64,000 bases of DNA, taken from NCBI RefSeq assembly GCF_000264995.1, contig NW_006767436.1, forward strand, positions 595,414-659,413, given 5' to 3'. Made by a program: the position numbers and the translations under genes. This stretch comes from Punctularia strigosozonata HHB-11173 SS5 (lineage: Eukaryota; Basidiomycota; Agaricomycetes; Corticiales; Punctulariaceae). Below are positions 11,612 to 22,555 of the stretch, piece after piece (the first letter of the stretch is position 1; every line of letters starts with the position of its first letter). The notes under the pieces were generated by a model. It was not told where the DNA came from and did not search any database. It saw only the letters and a program-made list of their open reading frames with translations.

Positions 11612-12199
11612 CGTGCGTCGGGGATGCGGGCAACGTGTTTCAGCGGAGGCTCGGGGCAAGGCGCGGGCTCAGGCTGAGTATGTCGCACTTCGAACGCGCC
11701 CCGACTTTGTGGGGCAGTTCGCTCAAAGCAGACGCAATGGCTGTGCCCACGCTCAATGCTGCGGCGTGCCCCCATCACAGTGCCTGCGCTGGGCACCCAT
11801 CTCCGTTATTGCAGTCGCCTGCGCATTTGCCGCAGCGTTCGACAGTTCGGACAAGCGGACTGTGCAGTCAATATCAGAGAAAGATGTTACGTTTCGTGCA
11901 GCATCTACATATTTTTCACAGCACCGTTGGCATGATTCTCCGATCCATGGGGAGTACCCATGCGGGCTTTCTCGTGCTTTTCCTCTCAGACCAGTTGGGA
12001 TGCCCACTCGGCGGGGATCAAATTACATAGACATATCATACGGCGTCTGGGAGACCACGGGCAATGCCAGTGACGTTAGCGACTACAGTATTGCGGAAGC
12101 TGATTGAACTCAAGGGTGGAGGCTTGCAGAAGAACTGACGCATGGCACAGAGGCTGATTTCCGTAGCAAAGAAGCAAGAGAGAGAGATCGGTCCCATAG
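11612..12199. other. intergenic between Inn1-like gene and DMC1
   Basis: About 590 bases with the Inn1-like promoter and the DMC1 3' end (both minus strand). Short frames show no recognisable protein. Nothing else seen. Confidence 0.45.
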
Positions 12200-14168
12200 T
12201 TAAACGTCGGCCCAGCCTCCTTCGTCGAGTTTGTACGAAGCCTCGCTCTCCGGTCGATCCGGGCTGTCCACGAGTTTCGCAACACGTTCCTCGGCGCGTC
12301 CTGCGCACGGAACCAGGCAGAAATGTCATAGGAGCAAGCAAGGAACAGGTTAGTTATGGGCGCCGACAAGCTCGCTGTGGTCATCCTGCAGATCCTCTGT
12401 ACTCGCCTTTGCGGAGGAACATCCTTGTCGCGGAGGCATGCGACAGAATATGGCCGCCGATGGGCTTGAGTGCTCCGCCGGCGACGAAGGTCATCGTCGC
12501 ACCAGGGTCAGCTGTTGGTATATGCGATGTCGAGCAGGTGGTGCATGGTCAAGAATCCCACGTACATTGTACTTGATTCGTGATGAGGATCGCAATCTGA
12601 AAGCAGCATCAACCTCAGAGAAACCACAGAGCTCAAATAGATTGCGGAGACAAACATTGTATTCCTCCGAGAGCTTGGTGAGCTTCGAAAGCATTTGGGC
12701 AAGCTTATGATATCGATGAGCGTTCGCTGAACGTTTGCAACGAATCGCACTGTCACCTTCTGCTGCCTCTCGCTTAACTCTCCTCGACCGGAAAAGTCAG
12801 TCCTGAAAAGCGCCATGATGCTATCCACAATCTACGACGACCCTCAGCACCTCGACGAAAGCAAAAGCAAGAAGAACATGCCAACAGTCGGAAGTCCTTA
12901 TCTTCCGCAAACCGCATCGAGCATTCGTTTATGAGTTCCATCTGCGAGTTCGGCGTTAGCACTCGTAACGTTCCCCGATCCCATGCATTTTCATACTTGG
13001 TGTTCGCTGTTAAAAGCTCGAGCTGTATGGCCAATCTTAATTCTCAGAAGGTGCATGATTGAGCAATACTGACCGTAGAGTATGTTTTCCAAGGCCATGT
13101 CGCCGTTCACACCGAACCTGTCCGCAATGGATCGGATACGATCGGGGCGGAATGTACCTGATCGTTTCCGTTAATGTTGTTTATTTTCGCGTTAGTAATA
13201 GTAATGCAAAGTACCCTCGGTGTCAATATATGCAACCTATGGGATAACATGAGCTCATGGTATTTGACCTTCTCAAAGGGCTAAACCTTTCCGCTAGCTC
13301 CTCCCATGTCACGAGGAAGCTGCGTAACCACACTCATAGTATGCGCTAGTTGGGTCTTGCCTGTCCGGAACTCGCCATAAACTAGGACAACGTCAGGATC
13401 ATGCATATATGCGCGTGGGCGCCTGAACACGCGCCTTCCGTGATGGATTGCGATGAAACGCCGCCTAATAGGCGCCGACATATCAATCGTGGGCGATGTA
13501 GGCAGCGACGCAGACAGAACAGCGTACCACCGAGGATAGCATCTACGCTTTTGCTTCCGGTGCTGATCTCAAGAACCCGTTTGCGCTTGTCTTGGATCTC
13601 AAGGCCCGTGGCGAAAGACGATCCCTGTAAAGACATGAAACGATCCACCTTCAGAACCTTCCGGATCCCTACCAGAATTTTGTGCGCAGCTTCCTATGGG
13701 TCAGTGTGGCGAGTGTTGGGAAAGATGTCACGGAGATATATGCTTATAACATACCTTGATTTTCTCCACTTTAGCTTCGGACATGCCCTGAGGCAATAGT
13801 TCAGCACATATATGCTATACAAATCATCCAACTAGGGTAGATATATCACCTTGATCTTCAGCATTTGCCTCCGGGTAGTCATACTAACACCAGACACGGT
13901 ATGAATAGCGCTCGCTTTGAGTTTGAGGATGTCTTGCACGTTGATGCCCTGGTTGTGGTCAGCGCATATATTGACCTGAAATAATGGCCGCACCCACATG
14001 CTGCTGCAGTTCATCGATGCTGTCAAATGCGGGGATCTAGTCAATTGTAAACATGATTTCAGGTTAATCGATCGGCCATAAGGCGCATACATCCTCGAGT
14101 TCATCTGGTGAAGGGCTCGCTGGGCGAGAGGGAGGCGCAGCCGAGGCCCGGGATGCAGCTCGAGGCAT
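12200..14168 (-). CDS. DMC1: meiotic recombinase DMC1
   Basis: RecA/Rad51-family strand-exchange protein acting at meiotic double-strand breaks; 347 residues. Seventeen exons fit: 14091..14168, 13998..14036, 13850..13948, 13755..13787, 13673..13693, 13528..13624, 13435..13464, 13287..13381, 13215..13236, 13074..13157, 12997..13022, 12882..12941, 12757..12831, 12656..12703, 12566..12596, 12407..12511, 12200..12300. The helix-hairpin-helix region reads [20 protein letters not shown]; the MTTRR form marks DMC1 rather than RAD51. Walker A is GEFRTGKTQ, followed by [11 protein letters not shown], the Walker B region [28 protein letters not shown], and [13 protein letters not shown]. The end [10 protein letters not shown] is typical. 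Three of the 16 introns appear to use GC donors (12406, 12881, 13434 on the minus strand). Those joins are inferred from protein continuity. Confidence 0.93.
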
Positions 14169-14441
14169 ATAATCTGATCGTCGCGCACGTAAAGTTGGTC
14201 GAGCTCAAACAACGAGCGAAATGGTCGGCAAAGCTGGAAGCTAAGATGATTTACGCGCCCTGCGCGTCGCGCTATTTCAAGCGTCTCCGCGGTCACCTGA
14301 TACTTGGGCACCCTCATTGAACCCATCCGCGTATTGTAGCAACTGGCAGAATCAATACGAGAGCATGGCTTGCATTTGAGAGAGGTAATCTGCACACGAA
14401 ACGTAAATATCGGTCGCTGAAGAGGGCCATAATGACGTCGT

Positions 14442-16635
14442 CTATCCGCCGGGGACGTAGGGTTCGCTGGTCTTGAAGATGAGGCCCGGCTTGCGTTTCG
14501 CGAGGTCGAGCATCATCTCCGCGAAGTAGCTGTTTGCCCACGCGAACCAGGGGCGTGTCCAGTCGTTCGCCTTGTAGATGGACTGCGACTCATGGATGAG
14601 TCCCAGTCCGTCTGTGTTCTAAGAAAAGGTACAAGTATGAGCATCAGAGCCGACGGATCGGGAGTGACATGGACGTACCTTCGCGATGAGGTAGAGTCGC
14701 TCCGTAATCTCGTCGTCGTCGTCGGTGCCGAATATCGCGGATATCTGTGACATCGGCCACGGATGCCAGGGGTCGACGTGCGGTCCTCTAAAGATCACGA
14801 TGGTGACCACAATCAGAATGAACACCGGCTCGCGAAAAAAGGTAGCGCACCCGACACCACTGAAGTTGGCACCTGCCGCAAAGTATGGGTTGTTCCGAGA
14901 AAGTACGACTTTGCGTGTCGCGACATAAGCCGGGTGCGTCTTATCGAGGAAGCCCAGGTACGGCAGCGAGAGCAAGGAGGGCACGTTAGCGTCGTCCATC
15001 ACATACCGACTCCCCAGGCCGTTCGTCTCGTATGCGAAAATGTTGTTCACAACCTGTCGAGCCCGCTTGTTTATCAGCATCTCGGTCAGAAGCAAGGTCA
15101 GAACGCAGTCACGAACAGTAGTATTCCAAATCGCGTCCCGCACCCGCGCGCTCACCGCTCGCGCCTCCTTGACCGCCGCAGCGTTCCCGCCCACGGCCTG
15201 CAATACGTCCGCCACGTGCCCCATCTCGACGCTCAACATCGCGTTCGCCGGCGTTAGGAACGCGAACACGCTCAGGTCGTCGCTTGGTCGGTGGTGCGTG
15301 CCCACGAGCCCGGAGTAGCCTTTCGGCTCGCCGTTTCCCCCGTTCGGGACGGCGGGCGAGAGCGCGCCGTTGCCGCCCGTCCAGTTGTAGTAAGAGATCC
15401 AGTTGAAGTCGGCGTCGAAGGATGCCTGGGATTGGTTCGCGACGACCTGGAAGATCTGTGCAAGCGCCGCGTGCCCTGGACAAAGCAGAAGTGAGTCGAA
15501 AGGCGAAAGGGTGAGGCACGAGTGGCGCACAATTGTCGTTCATGAACGACGAATCGTTCGTGTTTTGGTAGTACGACCTCGAGAGCTTGAGGAACCCACA
15601 AAGGGAGTCGATCTCGTACTAAAGAGCGCCGAGATAATCTGTTAATGTTCCTCGGACTGAGAAGAAGCGGGACCGCGCGCACCTTGCATTCAAACACCGT
15701 CTGATTGTCAACGGGCGGGTTGACGGTGACGCCAGTCGCCCAGTCGTTGACGGACGGAGCAAGCCCACTCTCGGGCGGTGGCTGGAATGCGCCGCAATAC
15801 GGGTACTGCGAAACATAGCGCGCCTCGTTATTGATCACCGCCTTGACGAGGGTCTTGAGTTCGGAGTCCTGTCCGAGGAGGGGGTAGTAGGCCGCGAACT
15901 GGTTGGCGGTGTCGCGAAGCCATTGCGCCCTTGAAAAGCGTGACTCAGCATCCTCACCGCTGAGAATGACGCAACCTACGTGATATCCTGCGATATATAG
16001 CATCAGATGAAGTCCAGTTCTAGATGTCATTTGCAAGGACTCACCCCAGTGATGATGAACGCCAAGTTCTCTGTCTGATCACAAATGTAAGCAGGGATGC
16101 CCGCTGGGCACAGCATAAACACGATCACAGACCGAGTTAAAGTACTTGACAGTGGTATCTACCACAGACGTTTGAGCAAACTACATTGATGGCATATAAC
16201 GAAGCTCACCGAGCGTATTTGGAAACGCGTTTTCGAAGAGACGGGCCAAATCTGGGTCCTACCGTGATGTTAGGTGACGTCCATAGCACAAATCTAATGA
16301 CTACCTTGATCCTTGTTGTCATGTCGCTGATCACTTTCTGTGCGTATGTAATAAGCAATCGTCTAGTGTCAAAGGAGGCAACTACAAGTACCTCGACTGC
16401 AGACGAGTTGAACGTCCGACAAGCCGGAGCCGGACGCATAAAGGGCAATGCGAGCGGCCCAGTAGACGCGTTACCCTGCGGGCTCTATGGTTTCTCGATG
16501 AGCATTATCGAGATGGATGCAAAGAACATATACTCGTACCCCAGCAAAGGTTGTATAATCTGGGCATTGTGCCTGCACGCTCGCGCCTACAAACGCAGCG
16601 ACCGCAAACGTGCCCAAGCCAAGTTTCGGTTTCAT
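14442..16635 (-). CDS. secreted GH125 exo-alpha-1,6-mannosidase (Mug157-like)
   Basis: 502 residues, thirteen exons: 16540..16635, 16392..16475, 16305..16337, 16210..16258, 16133..16158, 16045..16074, 15980..15987, 15683..15929, 15531..15618, 15117..15475, 14851..15053, 14679..14787, 14442..14618. A signal peptide (MKPKLGLGTFAVAAFVGASV) precedes QCPDYTTF. Family marks are FIITGDITAQWLRDTANQF, YVMDDANVPSLLSLPYLG, VGGPHVDPWHPWPMSQI and GLGLIHESQS near the end. GH125 enzymes remove alpha-1,6-linked mannose; S. pombe mug157 was named for meiotic up-regulation. The seventh exon is only 8 bases and supplies the DIT of the conserved GDI motif. A TATA box lies 129 bases upstream of the start. Likely acts in the secretory path or wall; substrate in this fungus is inferred. 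Confidence 0.88.
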
Positions 16636-16986
16636 CGTGTTTACGACAGTTCCAAGCAGAGATGCGGGGTCAAATACAGTCTTGGTCACCGATAGATACA
16701 GCGATAACCAGTTATACGTCCCGTCCGCGAATCCGTCGGGACGCGCGAACCCCTGCACGGTGCGTTTTATAGACTCGAGCATAGACATCGTGATAGAACC
16801 TCGGGTCAGCCTGTGGTCATACACTGTCACGCGGTACGAGCGTCATGCGTTGCGGCGGGCTCATGACCGCGACCACGACTCGCGAAGACGGAAGACGGTG
16901 AACGAAGCTCGGGCATCGGCCAGGTCGGGCGCGGGATTGACTTGCCTCTTCCGGAGTTGTGCACAGCTTGAGACTCCGTGCTTGAT
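16636..16986. other. GH125 upstream region ending at LINE insertion
   Basis: About 350 bases between the GH125 start and the LINE target-site duplication. Apart from the TATA box it shows no defined feature. A minus-strand frame of about 40 codons that would continue the short frame on the far side of the LINE lies in 16854-16990. Confidence 0.4.
16764..16771 (-). promoter_or_regulatory. TATA box of the GH125 gene
   Basis: TATAAAAC on the minus strand, 129 bases before the modelled start codon at 16635. Position and sequence fit a core promoter element. Confidence 0.55.
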
Positions 16987-16997
16987 CTGCTTGTTGT
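16987..16997. repeat. LINE target-site duplication, 3' copy
   Basis: CTGCTTGTTGT, directly next to the poly-A (plus-strand poly-T) end of the LINE. The same 11 bases recur at 25669-25679, at the other end of the element. Confidence 0.75.
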
Positions 16998-17170
16998 TCT
17001 TTTTTTTNTTTTTTTTTTGGTTTGGAGCTCCCGTCCGGGCAGCGTGACAATGTCAGCCCCCGGGGGGATTGCTAGAGTTAATGTTGAGGGCCATAGGTAA
17101 ACCATAAGTAGACATATTGTTCACACCAGCGCGGAAATGCGTTATTCGCACAGAGTGTGAGGCTCCCGGC

Positions 17171-20100
17171 CTAAGGAGGTGCATTCTCCTCTGGGGGAAG
17201 GGGCCGGATACTCACTAAAACCGCGTCGTCTCGGATCCAGTCGGCCTTAAGGCCCTCACGTGCCAGGAGGCACTTATCCCAGGTTTTCAGAACGAGATTC
17301 TTCGACACTGCTTTCTTCCCGTATCGGATCTTGTTCGTTAATGTCTGATCGATGTGCAGTCTGTGGTTGAGTCTGGCGACCCATCTGTTATGGATCTCTC
17401 GCTCTGAATGTCGTTTTCTGGGGTCATCCTCTCGCTGGATCCGTCGCTCACAACGGATGACCCATATCAGGTACGAGGAGGTCGACATTAGTATTCTATA
17501 GAATCGGCTGGTCGCTCCACCGGGGTCGCTTGGGAGGTTTGCTACGAAGCTCGCGAGTATAGTGTCAAAGGAGGTACCCGGCCATGGTATGGTGGTCTTC
17601 GTTTCCCATATGGTCCTAGCAAGATTCCAGATTATCGCGGATCCGTTTCCGGGACAGTCCTTGAGTGTGTGCTCCATTGTCTCAATCTTGTTGCATAGCT
17701 TGCACTCAGCTCTATCTTCGTAGTTGGGGATTTTGCTCCAGAACTCGCCTATGCGGTGGGCGTTATGTAGGGTCTTGAAGAGGAAAGCCCTTTCGCCGCG
17801 TAGGAGGTCGGGGCTGCGCGACGCTTTCCAGATTTGTGCGTCGGTTATGTGCTTTCTGCCTAGTCGATCGCCGACTGCTTTGATTTTTGATAGGTTCGCT
17901 TCTGTCGCCCTACGGCCTGGGTGTTTCCGCGATTCCATAAGTTTCCGATATAGCTGCTTCTGGGATAGAGCAGTCAGTTTTGCGCCTCTAAGGGCAAAGT
18001 CGTTCGGCACCTCGGGGTAGGGGGTTGTGGACGGGAGGTCAAGGGCGTGGTTTGCGAGACGTTTCGCTTGGTGGGAGTGCGGGTTCGTGCCGCTGAGTGG
18101 GCTATCGACTAGGCAAGTCCATCCCTCTCTTTTACGGAGGTTCGCGATTGCGGATCTCTTAATATCCGCATCGCTGTCGCCCAGCCAGTCTAGGTCTTCG
18201 TTCTTCTTGAGGTTGATTGTTAGGTCTTTGACCACTCTTTCGCTGGGGATGCGTATCAGTAGTGGGGCTGAACCAGGGAGGATTTCTGCCGCTCGCGCTA
18301 TTGCCGCAAAGATTCCTGCGGTGAAGTCGCTCCTACTACTTGGTTCGATGCGTATGCTTTCGTTTCGGGGGTCGTTCGGTCCTACCCAGAGTCCCCCGCC
18401 CAGTTTGGTTTCTTGGTTAGGTTTTGCGCGTTTCGCTCCGGCTACGGATATGACTAGGGGTCTGGTGTCTGTGCTGGTCCGGAGGTGGGTCGCCGGAGTT
18501 CGGTTTCTCCTTCCTTTGGCGAAAATTCGGAAAGCCTCTCCTAGCGGGCCGTGGACGGTTGCATCTTTGTCAAACGGGGTGATATGTCCCCGTTCGTTTC
18601 TTGGGATCATGTCATCGAATAAGTGGACCGATGGGTGGTTCTGGCCGTGTCGGGTTGGTGAGTTTGGTTTCCATCTTTCGTCCAGGCTGTTGAGTTGGCG
18701 TGAGCACGTTTTTAGGCATTCGGACGGGTTGCGGCACCCGTTTGCTCTTGCGTTTTCGCAGGAGCCGCATGTGCATCGGCTATTCGGTAAGTGCGCTAGG
18801 GACCAGTCTTCTATCAGGTCCTCGGCGTTACCGATCGTCGTGATTTGGTGTCTGCTCCTCAGACACTTTGCCCTGTGTGAGTTTTGGGTTTTCGCCGCAC
18901 CGGCTTCGGCTTCGGGGTGGAGCCAGAGGGGGTGGTCGTTTATGACCTCCTCCCCAAAGGTGATGCCCTCTATGCGTACGTCGTGTTTGATAGCGATGTT
19001 GATCATGTCCTTTAGTTCTTTCGGTAGGCTTCCTCCCCTGAGTTTCGGTTTCCAGGTTTGCAGGAGGCAATTGAAGAGTGCGGTTGGGTCTTGTCTGGCT
19101 GAGGACTTTGGGAGATTTCGTCTTATTAGTTCGTCGGCAATGAAGGCCCATTTCGGGCGTTTGGGGCCAAGATTTAGGTACGTTTGTAGCCATGTTATAG
19201 TTATGGCTTCATTTCTTTCTGGCAGGCATAGGACTTTCTTCCCTCCGTTAAGGATGGGTTCCGCCATCGTGTCCTTGTTTATTGGGGGTATGCTGCTTCC
19301 GTTCCACATGAAGGTTTGTATCCTTCTGCTGAGTAGTTTTTCGACGTGTTTGGGCATACTCTGAACTTTCGTTAGGTATTGGGTCATGCCCCCGATGATC
19401 ATTTGAATAATAAGTCGGCGCCCTTCCAAGGTGGGGTTACTCCGGCCCCATCGCACTAGCGCTGATTCGATCTTCTCAATGGTCGTTCCCCACGGTGTTG
19501 CGTCGTCGACCTTGTTTCCAATCCATGCGCCAAGGAGGCGGATCGCCTCCTCGTCTGCCGCGATCTTAATATCAGGTGGTATTGGTTCTTCGTTGCCGTT
19601 TAGTTTACGGGTTTCGATGAGGCTCTTTCGGTATTCTTCTGGGCCGAGGGGGATGATTGCGGTCTTGGGTACGTTGAATTTAGCTCCGGACGCAGTGCAC
19701 CATATCTCCAAGATCATGGTTAGGTCATAGAAGCTGTCGTTTTTGCTTAGGACAACTGTTGTATCGTCCGCAAATAGGGAGATGATATATCGCTGCATGC
19801 TCCCTGGGATCGGCATGCCCGCTAGCTGGGAGTCGCGGATCAGGCACGCTAGTGGTTCTATCGCGAAGTTGAAGAGGAGGCAGGAGAGGGGGTCGCCTTG
19901 TCGTACGCCCCTCGTCACTTTGTAATTGTCACTCATGACCCCGTTAATCATAACCTTAGTACGGGCGTTCTGGTAGAGGCTGCGAACCGTTTGGATAAAC
20001 TTCACTGGGAAATTCATGTGTTCCAGTATCTCCCAAAGGTAGGGGTGCTCGATTCTGTCGTAGGCTTTCTCCTGATCCAGTGATACTAGGGCGCCTTCGA

Positions 20101-22513
20101 AACCGGATTGCTCGGCGTAGTGAATAGTCATGCGAGCAAGCTTGACCTGGTCGAATATTGAGCGGCCAGGGATAAAGCCTGCCTGATCATTGTCGATGGC
20201 CGTTGCGGCGACCGGGGAGAGTCTCAGAGTGAGTGCTTTAGTAAAGATCTTGTAATCTGAGTTCAGGACGGTTATTGGGCGGTAGTTGCTGATATCAAGT
20301 TTGTCTTTCTTCTTATAGATGGGACACATCCAGCCGTCAGCGAAACCTGTGGACTCGTCGACGCCGTGTTCTTCAATGTCTTGGTATACTCTTGTGAGGG
20401 TGTCCACTATGTTGCATTCCTCGTCATCTGTGCCTTTTGTCTTTTCGTACAGGTCATCCAGGAATTTCCACAGTTCGGTTGGCAGGCCGTCTACGCCCGG
20501 GGCCTTGCCGTTTGGGGCTTCTCGGAGGGCTTTTTTGACGTGGTCGTTGGAGGTAAGTTCGGCAAGGTCGTTCCTGTGTTGTCTGCTGATGCTGCATTTT
20601 GTTTTCTCTTTCGTTAGTCGCTGCGCTATCTTTTGGAGGATGGGATCACGTCTGTCCTGGTGTTGGATGTCGCGGTGATATTCCATCGCTAACTTTGCCA
20701 TGCCCGTAGAGTTTGTTATGAACTCAGGTTGTCGATTGGTTCCGTGTTTGGGGTTGCGTAGTTTCGTGAGCGTGTCTCGGGGGCGGCTCTCTCGATTTAT
20801 CGTGGACCAGTATTTTGATACGGTCTCGCCCTCGATTTGGTTGTGTGCCTCAGTGCTTAGTCGGATCTGCTTCTGGCGGCTGTATGTTTTCTCTTCTATC
20901 TGTTTCCCGATTGCGGCGCTAAGGTCTTTCCTCTCCCCTTCTGCCAGGGAGTGGTTCTTCCATATCTCGCGCAGTTTTACCTCAAGGTTCTCGATCTCTA
21001 CCCTCGCTTTTGGTTTGATCGACTTTAACCGCTCTTTGGCCTTGTCGGAGATGTCGCGTTTGAACTTGGCGAGTACAGTCTGCGGGTTATAGAGAGGAGT
21101 ACGTATCGCGCCCGCCTTAATCACGTCGGTCTGCATCTTTTTTGACGCGTCTTTTAGATATTTCGCGAACGTCTTATCGTTCAGTATATCCATTTTGAGG
21201 CACCAACGGCCTTTACCGATATATGGCAAGGTGGGGTCGGTTATGCGGACGGAGACCATTCGGTGGTCGGTTTCGATTGCCCCAGGGTCTTCTATTCTCC
21301 AATCATCGCAGATTTTGGAGGTTCGTTTGTTGACATAGATCCGGTCGATTCGAGACTGGGATCCGGTCGCCTTTTGTAGGAAGGTGTAGGCGGGTGTTTC
21401 TTCGTTTTCGCCGCGCCATCCGTCAATGACGTTTAGCTTCGCTTTTAGTTCGCGGAGGGCGTTAACGGCTTCTCCGTTGTCTGGGTGAGTCGGCAGTCTG
21501 TCTATTTTATCTTCAACGATGTTGAAGTCTCCTAGTACTACGTCCGGTTGTGGCAGTCGGAGGGTCTTCAACTGGCGTCGAAGGTTTATCCAGAAGGTTC
21601 TGTTCTCCTCGGGGTCGTTAGGGGCGTATACGCCGAGGGTATGGAGGGTTTTTTCATTGTGCCAAGGTAGGGATACGAAGATCGCTCTACCCGGTACGAT
21701 CTCTACCATAGTGGCGTCGTTTGCGTTAGTAATTTCTTTGTTTAGGACCATCGCGATGCCTCTCGCTGCAGTTGGGGAGTCGGCATCAAACGAGTTCAGT
21801 ATACGGACTCTCTTGTTGAATACACCTTCTATCTGGGCCTGCATTTCGGCCGTTAGGTGGGTTTCTTGCAGGCACAGTATCCCTACGCGGTTGGTTCTTA
21901 GGAGCTGGTTCACATGGAACCATTTGTTTCTAGGACCTTCTTGGTCTAAGTGTGTCGTGTCTCCTCTGCCTCTCATATTGAGGCTGGCCACTCGGATTGC
22001 CGCCCGAGTGTTTTTCCTACGTTTACTGACTCTTTCAGTGTTATAGGTTTCGGGTTCCTCCTGCGATTGGGACTCCCACATCAGGTCGTCGTCGAGTTCG
22101 TAATCCCAGCCGGCGTATCGATCATCGGGTTCGTCGACTCCCTGTTCCTCTGTGTGTCTAATGGCATCGTTGTCGTTTAGTTGCGCTTCGTGGCTGGGTT
22201 CTGGTGTGTGGGCAGAGGAGGCCAGGGGGTCGGGGAGGTTATTGACTGCTCCGTCCTGTGCTCGGGGGCTTTCAACAACCCTCGGTTCTCGTATACGGGT
22301 CTGCGGTGGTCGAACCGGTGAAGTCCCACCGCAGGGCGGGGGATTCATCGTGTTTAGACTACGCGCCTCCGGCCCACGCGTAGCGGATCGCGCTCTCATC
22401 CCGGGACCGTCTCCCCGCGGGGGGCAACGGTCAACGCTAACTCTTACTTCGTTTATTGTGTCTGTCATTGTGCTATATAACATGGATAGGGTGTGTACGC
22501 GTCTTGGGGACAT
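17171..22513 (-). CDS. LINE ORF2: endonuclease, reverse transcriptase, RNase H-like, zinc finger
   Basis: One frame of 1780 residues. The APE-type endonuclease spans about residues 172-425 with SLNMRG, LQETHLT, LGDFNIV, SRIDRIYVN and TDHRMVS, so its key Asn, Glu, Asp and His residues are present. The reverse transcriptase spans about 665-950 with GKAPGVDGLPTELWKF, NYRPITVLN, DQAGFIPGRSI, LDQEKAYDRIEH, GVRQGDPLS and the catalytic FADD at 914-917. An RNase H-like fold follows at about 1350-1495, but the acidic catalytic positions look substituted (for example ISVAGA where DGS is usual). A C-x2-C-x7-H-x4-C finger (CKLCNKIETMEHTLKDC) near 1600 matches the zf-RVT type. The first 170 residues are Pro/Glu-rich and may begin at a later Met, such as MTDTINEV. 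Confidence 0.92.
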   Translation of the reverse strand: MSPRRVHTLSMLYSTMTDTINEVRVSVDRCPPRGDGPGMRARSATRGPEARSLNTMNPPPCGGTSPVRPPQTRIREPRVVESPRAQDGAVNNLPDPLASSAHTPEPSHEAQLNDNDAIRHTEEQGVDEPDDRYAGWDYELDDDLMWESQSQEEPETYNTERVSKRRKNTRAAIRVASLNMRGRGDTTHLDQEGPRNKWFHVNQLLRTNRVGILCLQETHLTAEMQAQIEGVFNKRVRILNSFDADSPTAARGIAMVLNKEITNANDATMVEIVPGRAIFVSLPWHNEKTLHTLGVYAPNDPEENRTFWINLRRQLKTLRLPQPDVVLGDFNIVEDKIDRLPTHPDNGEAVNALRELKAKLNVIDGWRGENEETPAYTFLQKATGSQSRIDRIYVNKRTSKICDDWRIEDPGAIETDHRMVSVRITDPTLPYIGKGRWCLKMDILNDKTFAKYLKDASKKMQTDVIKAGAIRTPLYNPQTVLAKFKRDISDKAKERLKSIKPKARVEIENLEVKLREIWKNHSLAEGERKDLSAAIGKQIEEKTYSRQKQIRLSTEAHNQIEGETVSKYWSTINRESRPRDTLTKLRNPKHGTNRQPEFITNSTGMAKLAMEYHRDIQHQDRRDPILQKIAQRLTKEKTKCSISRQHRNDLAELTSNDHVKKALREAPNGKAPGVDGLPTELWKFLDDLYEKTKGTDDEECNIVDTLTRVYQDIEEHGVDESTGFADGWMCPIYKKKDKLDISNYRPITVLNSDYKIFTKALTLRLSPVAATAIDNDQAGFIPGRSIFDQVKLARMTIHYAEQSGFEGALVSLDQEKAYDRIEHPYLWEILEHMNFPVKFIQTVRSLYQNARTKVMINGVMSDNYKVTRGVRQGDPLSCLLFNFAIEPLACLIRDSQLAGMPIPGSMQRYIISLFADDTTVVLSKNDSFYDLTMILEIWCTASGAKFNVPKTAIIPLGPEEYRKSLIETRKLNGNEEPIPPDIKIAADEEAIRLLGAWIGNKVDDATPWGTTIEKIESALVRWGRSNPTLEGRRLIIQMIIGGMTQYLTKVQSMPKHVEKLLSRRIQTFMWNGSSIPPINKDTMAEPILNGGKKVLCLPERNEAITITWLQTYLNLGPKRPKWAFIADELIRRNLPKSSARQDPTALFNCLLQTWKPKLRGGSLPKELKDMINIAIKHDVRIEGITFGEEVINDHPLWLHPEAEAGAAKTQNSHRAKCLRSRHQITTIGNAEDLIEDWSLAHLPNSRCTCGSCENARANGCRNPSECLKTCSRQLNSLDERWKPNSPTRHGQNHPSVHLFDDMIPRNERGHITPFDKDATVHGPLGEAFRIFAKGRRNRTPATHLRTSTDTRPLVISVAGAKRAKPNQETKLGGGLWVGPNDPRNESIRIEPSSRSDFTAGIFAAIARAAEILPGSAPLLIRIPSERVVKDLTINLKKNEDLDWLGDSDADIKRSAIANLRKREGWTCLVDSPLSGTNPHSHQAKRLANHALDLPSTTPYPEVPNDFALRGAKLTALSQKQLYRKLMESRKHPGRRATEANLSKIKAVGDRLGRKHITDAQIWKASRSPDLLRGERAFLFKTLHNAHRIGEFWSKIPNYEDRAECKLCNKIETMEHTLKDCPGNGSAIIWNLARTIWETKTTIPWPGTSFDTILASFVANLPSDPGGATSRFYRILMSTSSYLIWVIRCERRIQREDDPRKRHSEREIHNRWVARLNHRLHIDQTLTNKIRYGKKAVSKNLVLKTWDKCLLAREGLKADWIRDDAVLVSIRPLPPEENAPP

Positions 22514-22555
22514 ATATTTACTGGTAGCTTCTATAATGTGACGTATGTGGCTATG

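Noticed and set aside
12142-12576. Plus-strand frame over the DMC1 3' exons
   Set aside because: Runs antisense to well-supported DMC1 exons.
18027-19364. 445-codon plus-strand frame antisense to LINE ORF2
   Set aside because: Antisense shadow of ORF2; its peptide has no recognisable features, and ORF2 motifs on the other strand are unambiguous.
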